Assembly (NCBI RefSeq): GCF_900117415.1
Contig: NZ_FPEI01000002.1
Location: 62,001-126,000 of the forward strand
Direction: 5' to 3'
DNA: 64,000 bases
Source: Hyphomicrobium sp. CS1BSMeth3
GTDB lineage: Bacteria; Pseudomonadota; Alphaproteobacteria; Rhizobiales; Hyphomicrobiaceae
The stretch's first letter is position 1, and each line of letters opens with the position of its first letter. The notes under the pieces were generated by a model. It worked only from the letters and a program-made list of their open reading frames with translations. It had not been told where the DNA came from and made no database searches. Below, piece by piece: positions 62,168 through 64,000 of the stretch. A program made the translations under genes and the position numbers.

Positions 62168-63004
62168 TCAACGCCACGTTTTCTTGCGCTTCCACCGCCG
62201 CTCGCCGCGCTCGCCGTGGTCGCGCGCGCCAAGATAGAACTCCTGAATGTCCTTGCTCTCGCGCAGACGCTCGCAGGTATCGGCCATGACGATGCGCCCG
62301 ACCTCCAGCACGTAGCCGTGATGCGCCGTCTCGAGCGCCATGCGCGCATTCTGCTCCACGAGCAGCATGGAGACGCCCTCCTCGGCATTCACGCGCCGGA
62401 TGATGCCGAAAATCTCCTTCACCAGGATCGGCGACAGGCCGAGCGAGGGCTCGTCGAGGAGCAGGAGCCGCGGCCTGTTCATCAGCGCGCGCGAGATCGC
62501 GAGCATCTGCTGCTCGCCGCCCGAGAGATGACCCGCGGGTTGGTCGAGACGCTCCTTCAGGCGCGGGAAATAGCCGTAAATGCGCTCCAGATCCTCCGCG
62601 ATGCCGGCGCGATCGCTGCGGATGTACGCGCCCATCATGAGGTTCTCGCGCACCGTCAGGAAGGGGAACACCTCTCGCCCCTCGGGCACATGGCCGAGCC
62701 CGAGGCGGACAATGCGGTCAGGATCGAGGCGCTGGATCTGCTTGCCCTCGAACTCGACAGTGCCCTTGAGCGGATCGAGCACGCCCGAGATGGTCTTCAG
62801 GATGGTCGTCTTGCCTGCGCCGTTCGCGCCCAGCACCGTGACGATCGAGCCGCGCGGCACTTCAAGGCTCACGCCGCGGATGGCCATGATCGGCCCGTAA
62901 TAGCTCTCGATGTTCGAGACCTTCAGGATCGGCTCCGCGGAAGGCGCGGCGGCAACCGGCGCGTCCGCCACCGACTTCATCTCGCTCTCGGCGGTCATCG
63001 TCAT
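62168..63004 (-). CDS. ABC transporter ATP-binding protein (LivF type)
   Basis: A 278-residue ATPase of the branched-chain amino acid/organic acid transporter family. Walker A is GANGAGKTT, the signature is LSGGEQQMLAISRAL, Walker B LLLLDEPSLGLSPI, and LVEQNARMALE holds the switch region. A short N-terminal Ala/Ser/Pro-rich tail (ESEMKSVADAPVAAAPSAEP) precedes the domain and a basic tail (RRWKRKKTWR) ends it. ATG 63004 has GGAG upstream and lies 4 bp after the LivG-type stop. Confidence 0.93.
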   Translation of the reverse strand: MTMTAESEMKSVADAPVAAAPSAEPILKVSNIESYYGPIMAIRGVSLEVPRGSIVTVLGANGAGKTTILKTISGVLDPLKGTVEFEGKQIQRLDPDRIVRLGLGHVPEGREVFPFLTVRENLMMGAYIRSDRAGIAEDLERIYGYFPRLKERLDQPAGHLSGGEQQMLAISRALMNRPRLLLLDEPSLGLSPILVKEIFGIIRRVNAEEGVSMLLVEQNARMALETAHHGYVLEVGRIVMADTCERLRESKDIQEFYLGARDHGERGERRWKRKKTWR

Positions 63005-63008
63005 TCGC

Positions 63009-63767
63009 TCAGGCTCCGAGATAGGCCGCAACGACGTCGGGATGACGCTGCACTTCGGCAGGCGTGCCCTGGGCGATCACGCGGCCATAGTTCAGCGCGA
63101 GGACGCGGTCCGACACGCGATTGACGAGGCTCATGTCGTGCTCGACCATCAGCACGGTGATGCCGAGCTCGCTCTTGATGTCGCGGATCCAGTACGACAT
63201 GTCGTCGGTCTCCTCGACATTGAGGCCCGATGACGGCTCGTCGAGAAGAATGAGCTTCGGCTCCGAGCAGAGCGCCCGCGCGAGCTCGACGACCTTGCGC
63301 ACGCCGTACGGCAGGCCGGCGATGATCTTCTCGCGATAAGCCTGCAGGTCGAGAAGCTCGATGACCTCCTCGACCTTGGCACGATGCGCCTTCTCGGCGC
63401 GCCGCACGTTGGGCATGAAGAGGATCTCCTGCCAGAGCTTCGTGCGTGAATGGCAATGGCGCCCGACCAGCAGGTTGCTGAGGACGCTGGCATTGTCGAA
63501 AAGCTCGATGTTCTGGAACGTCCGCGCGATGCCCATGCTGGCAATCTGGTGCGGCGGCACTTCCGTGATGTCCCTGTCCTCGAAGAAGAGATGCCCCGTT
63601 GTCGGCTCGTAGAGCCGCGAGATCATGTTGAAGATCGAGGTCTTGCCGGCGCCGTTGGGACCGATGATCGTGAAGATCTCGCCCTGGGGGATCTCGAAGC
63701 TCACGGCATCGACGGCCTTGAGGCCACCGAAGTGAAGCGAGAGATTGTCGACCCTGAGGTAGCTCAC
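63009..63767 (-). CDS. ABC transporter ATP-binding protein (LivG type)
   Basis: A 252-residue ATPase. Walker A GPNGAGKTS, Walker B LILLDEPSSGLN and the switch VLMVEHDMSLVNRVSD are normal. The signature loop is LPYGVRKVVELAR rather than LSYGQQR, a substitution seen in several LivG-like subunits. It begins with GTG at 63767, overlapping the LivM-type stop as GTGA, so translation is coupled to the permease gene. Confidence 0.93.
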   Translation of the reverse strand: MSYLRVDNLSLHFGGLKAVDAVSFEIPQGEIFTIIGPNGAGKTSIFNMISRLYEPTTGHLFFEDRDITEVPPHQIASMGIARTFQNIELFDNASVLSNLLVGRHCHSRTKLWQEILFMPNVRRAEKAHRAKVEEVIELLDLQAYREKIIAGLPYGVRKVVELARALCSEPKLILLDEPSSGLNVEETDDMSYWIRDIKSELGITVLMVEHDMSLVNRVSDRVLALNYGRVIAQGTPAEVQRHPDVVAAYLGA

Positions 63768-64000
63768 CGGTTGCGCTCCGACTTCACATAGGTCTTCTGC
63801 CGCCTGAAGGTCGCTTTCTTGTAGAGAGGGAAGAGCTGGAAATAGAGCTTGATCTTGAGCCAGCGACCGTAGAGGCCCATGGGCTCGAACAGCACGAACA
63901 TGATGATGATCAGGCCGTAGATCGCGCCTTTGAGGCCCGGCGCCGAGAAGATCGCATAGAGCCGATCCTGGACCGCTCGAGCGCCCTCCTCGCCGACGCC
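63764..64000 (-). CDS. Branched-chain-type ABC transporter permease (LivM), C-terminal end
   Basis: Only the last 78 residues are in the window; the frame is open from the right edge to TGA at 63764-63766. It contains one transmembrane helix (LKGAIYGLIIIMFVLFEPMGLY) followed by a basic, aromatic tail (RWLKIKLYFQLFPLYKKATF), the typical C-terminus of LivM-type permeases. Together with the LivG and LivF genes it forms the transporter of the downstream catabolic block. Confidence 0.85.
   Translation of the reverse strand, partial: GVGEEGARAVQDRLYAIFSAPGLKGAIYGLIIIMFVLFEPMGLYGRWLKIKLYFQLFPLYKKATFRRQKTYVKSERNR

Noticed and set aside
60440-63124. Open frame of 894 codons on the plus strand opposite the acyl-CoA ligase and LivF-type genes
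   Set aside because: It is the antisense of two well-supported genes. In GC-rich DNA such frames stay open because of codon bias; composition is Arg/His/Asp-rich without domain motifs.

Overview
The window is a gene-dense, GC-rich (mostly mid-60s % GC) chromosomal segment of an alphaproteobacterium, most likely a member of the Rhizobiales (Hyphomicrobiales). Evidence for this: a circularly permuted two-piece tmRNA gene whose reading frame encodes the tag ANDNYAEAALAA, an alpha-type SspB beside it, DUF1489, a CobW protein, a urtABCDE urea transporter with a long UrtB, malate synthase G, and many Tat-type signal peptides. No plasmid, phage, transposase, CRISPR or tRNA gene was seen. Apart from small intergenic repeats this reads as core and metabolic chromosome.

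Layout. 1-6.7 kb: the end of a fadH-like dienoyl-CoA reductase, a short-chain dehydrogenase, a DinB protein, rsmE, ruvC-ruvA (without ruvB), a DUF2064 / Tat-exported beta-lactamase-fold / glycosyltransferase run, and GrpB. 6.7-12.9 kb: a PA0069-type radical SAM protein, then a tightly coupled minus-strand string cysS - VOC - GFA - 40-residue membrane protein - free-standing C-terminal half of citramalate synthase, then an acetyltransferase and a CPBP membrane protease. 12.9-17.5 kb: ssrA and sspB side by side, a second SDR, a class II aldolase, CobW, and a GNAT. 17.6-31 kb: an NYN/OST-HTH-like protein and the envelope-assembly genes (bamB with its YfgM-like partner, lptF-lptG-lptD), interleaved with a biotin-dependent carboxylase alpha subunit. 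31-43.5 kb: a zinc-finger protein, a flavin monooxygenase, ppa, two tandem orphan family-5 solute-binding proteins, dapB, gpmA, a second flavin monooxygenase that overlaps gpmA, an SCP-x-type thiolase with its DUF35 partner, and a COG1237 metallohydrolase. 43.7-49.7 kb: the urea-uptake operon urtABCDE behind a near-perfect sigma-54 promoter. 50-57.3 kb: small secreted proteins, an FMN-binding oxidase-like protein, malate synthase G, an SGNH hydrolase and an L,D-transpeptidase. 57.7-64 kb: a minus-strand catabolic block (livM-livG-livF type transporter, acyl-CoA synthetase, solute-binding protein, acyl-CoA dehydrogenase).

The least ordinary content is between genes. Three copies of a 168-170 bp element, each made of two 78-79 bp palindromes, lie in the cysS leader, between the yfgM-like gene and bamB, and between urtA and urtB. 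Their stems differ between copies by compensatory base changes, so pairing appears to be preserved. A second palindromic family (core GGCTGCTGGGAAG) is tandemly amplified after the L,D-transpeptidase and occurs once more after a GNAT gene; both ends abut a TAG stop codon. A third family, of CTCCCCG...CGGGGAG hairpins, ends at the stop codon of the acyl-CoA dehydrogenase. Other oddities are the free-standing CimA regulatory half, a low-GC patch inside cysS, and several conserved gene neighbourhoods (ruvCA/ruvB, lptFGD/surA, yfgM-bamB/der) that are cut here.
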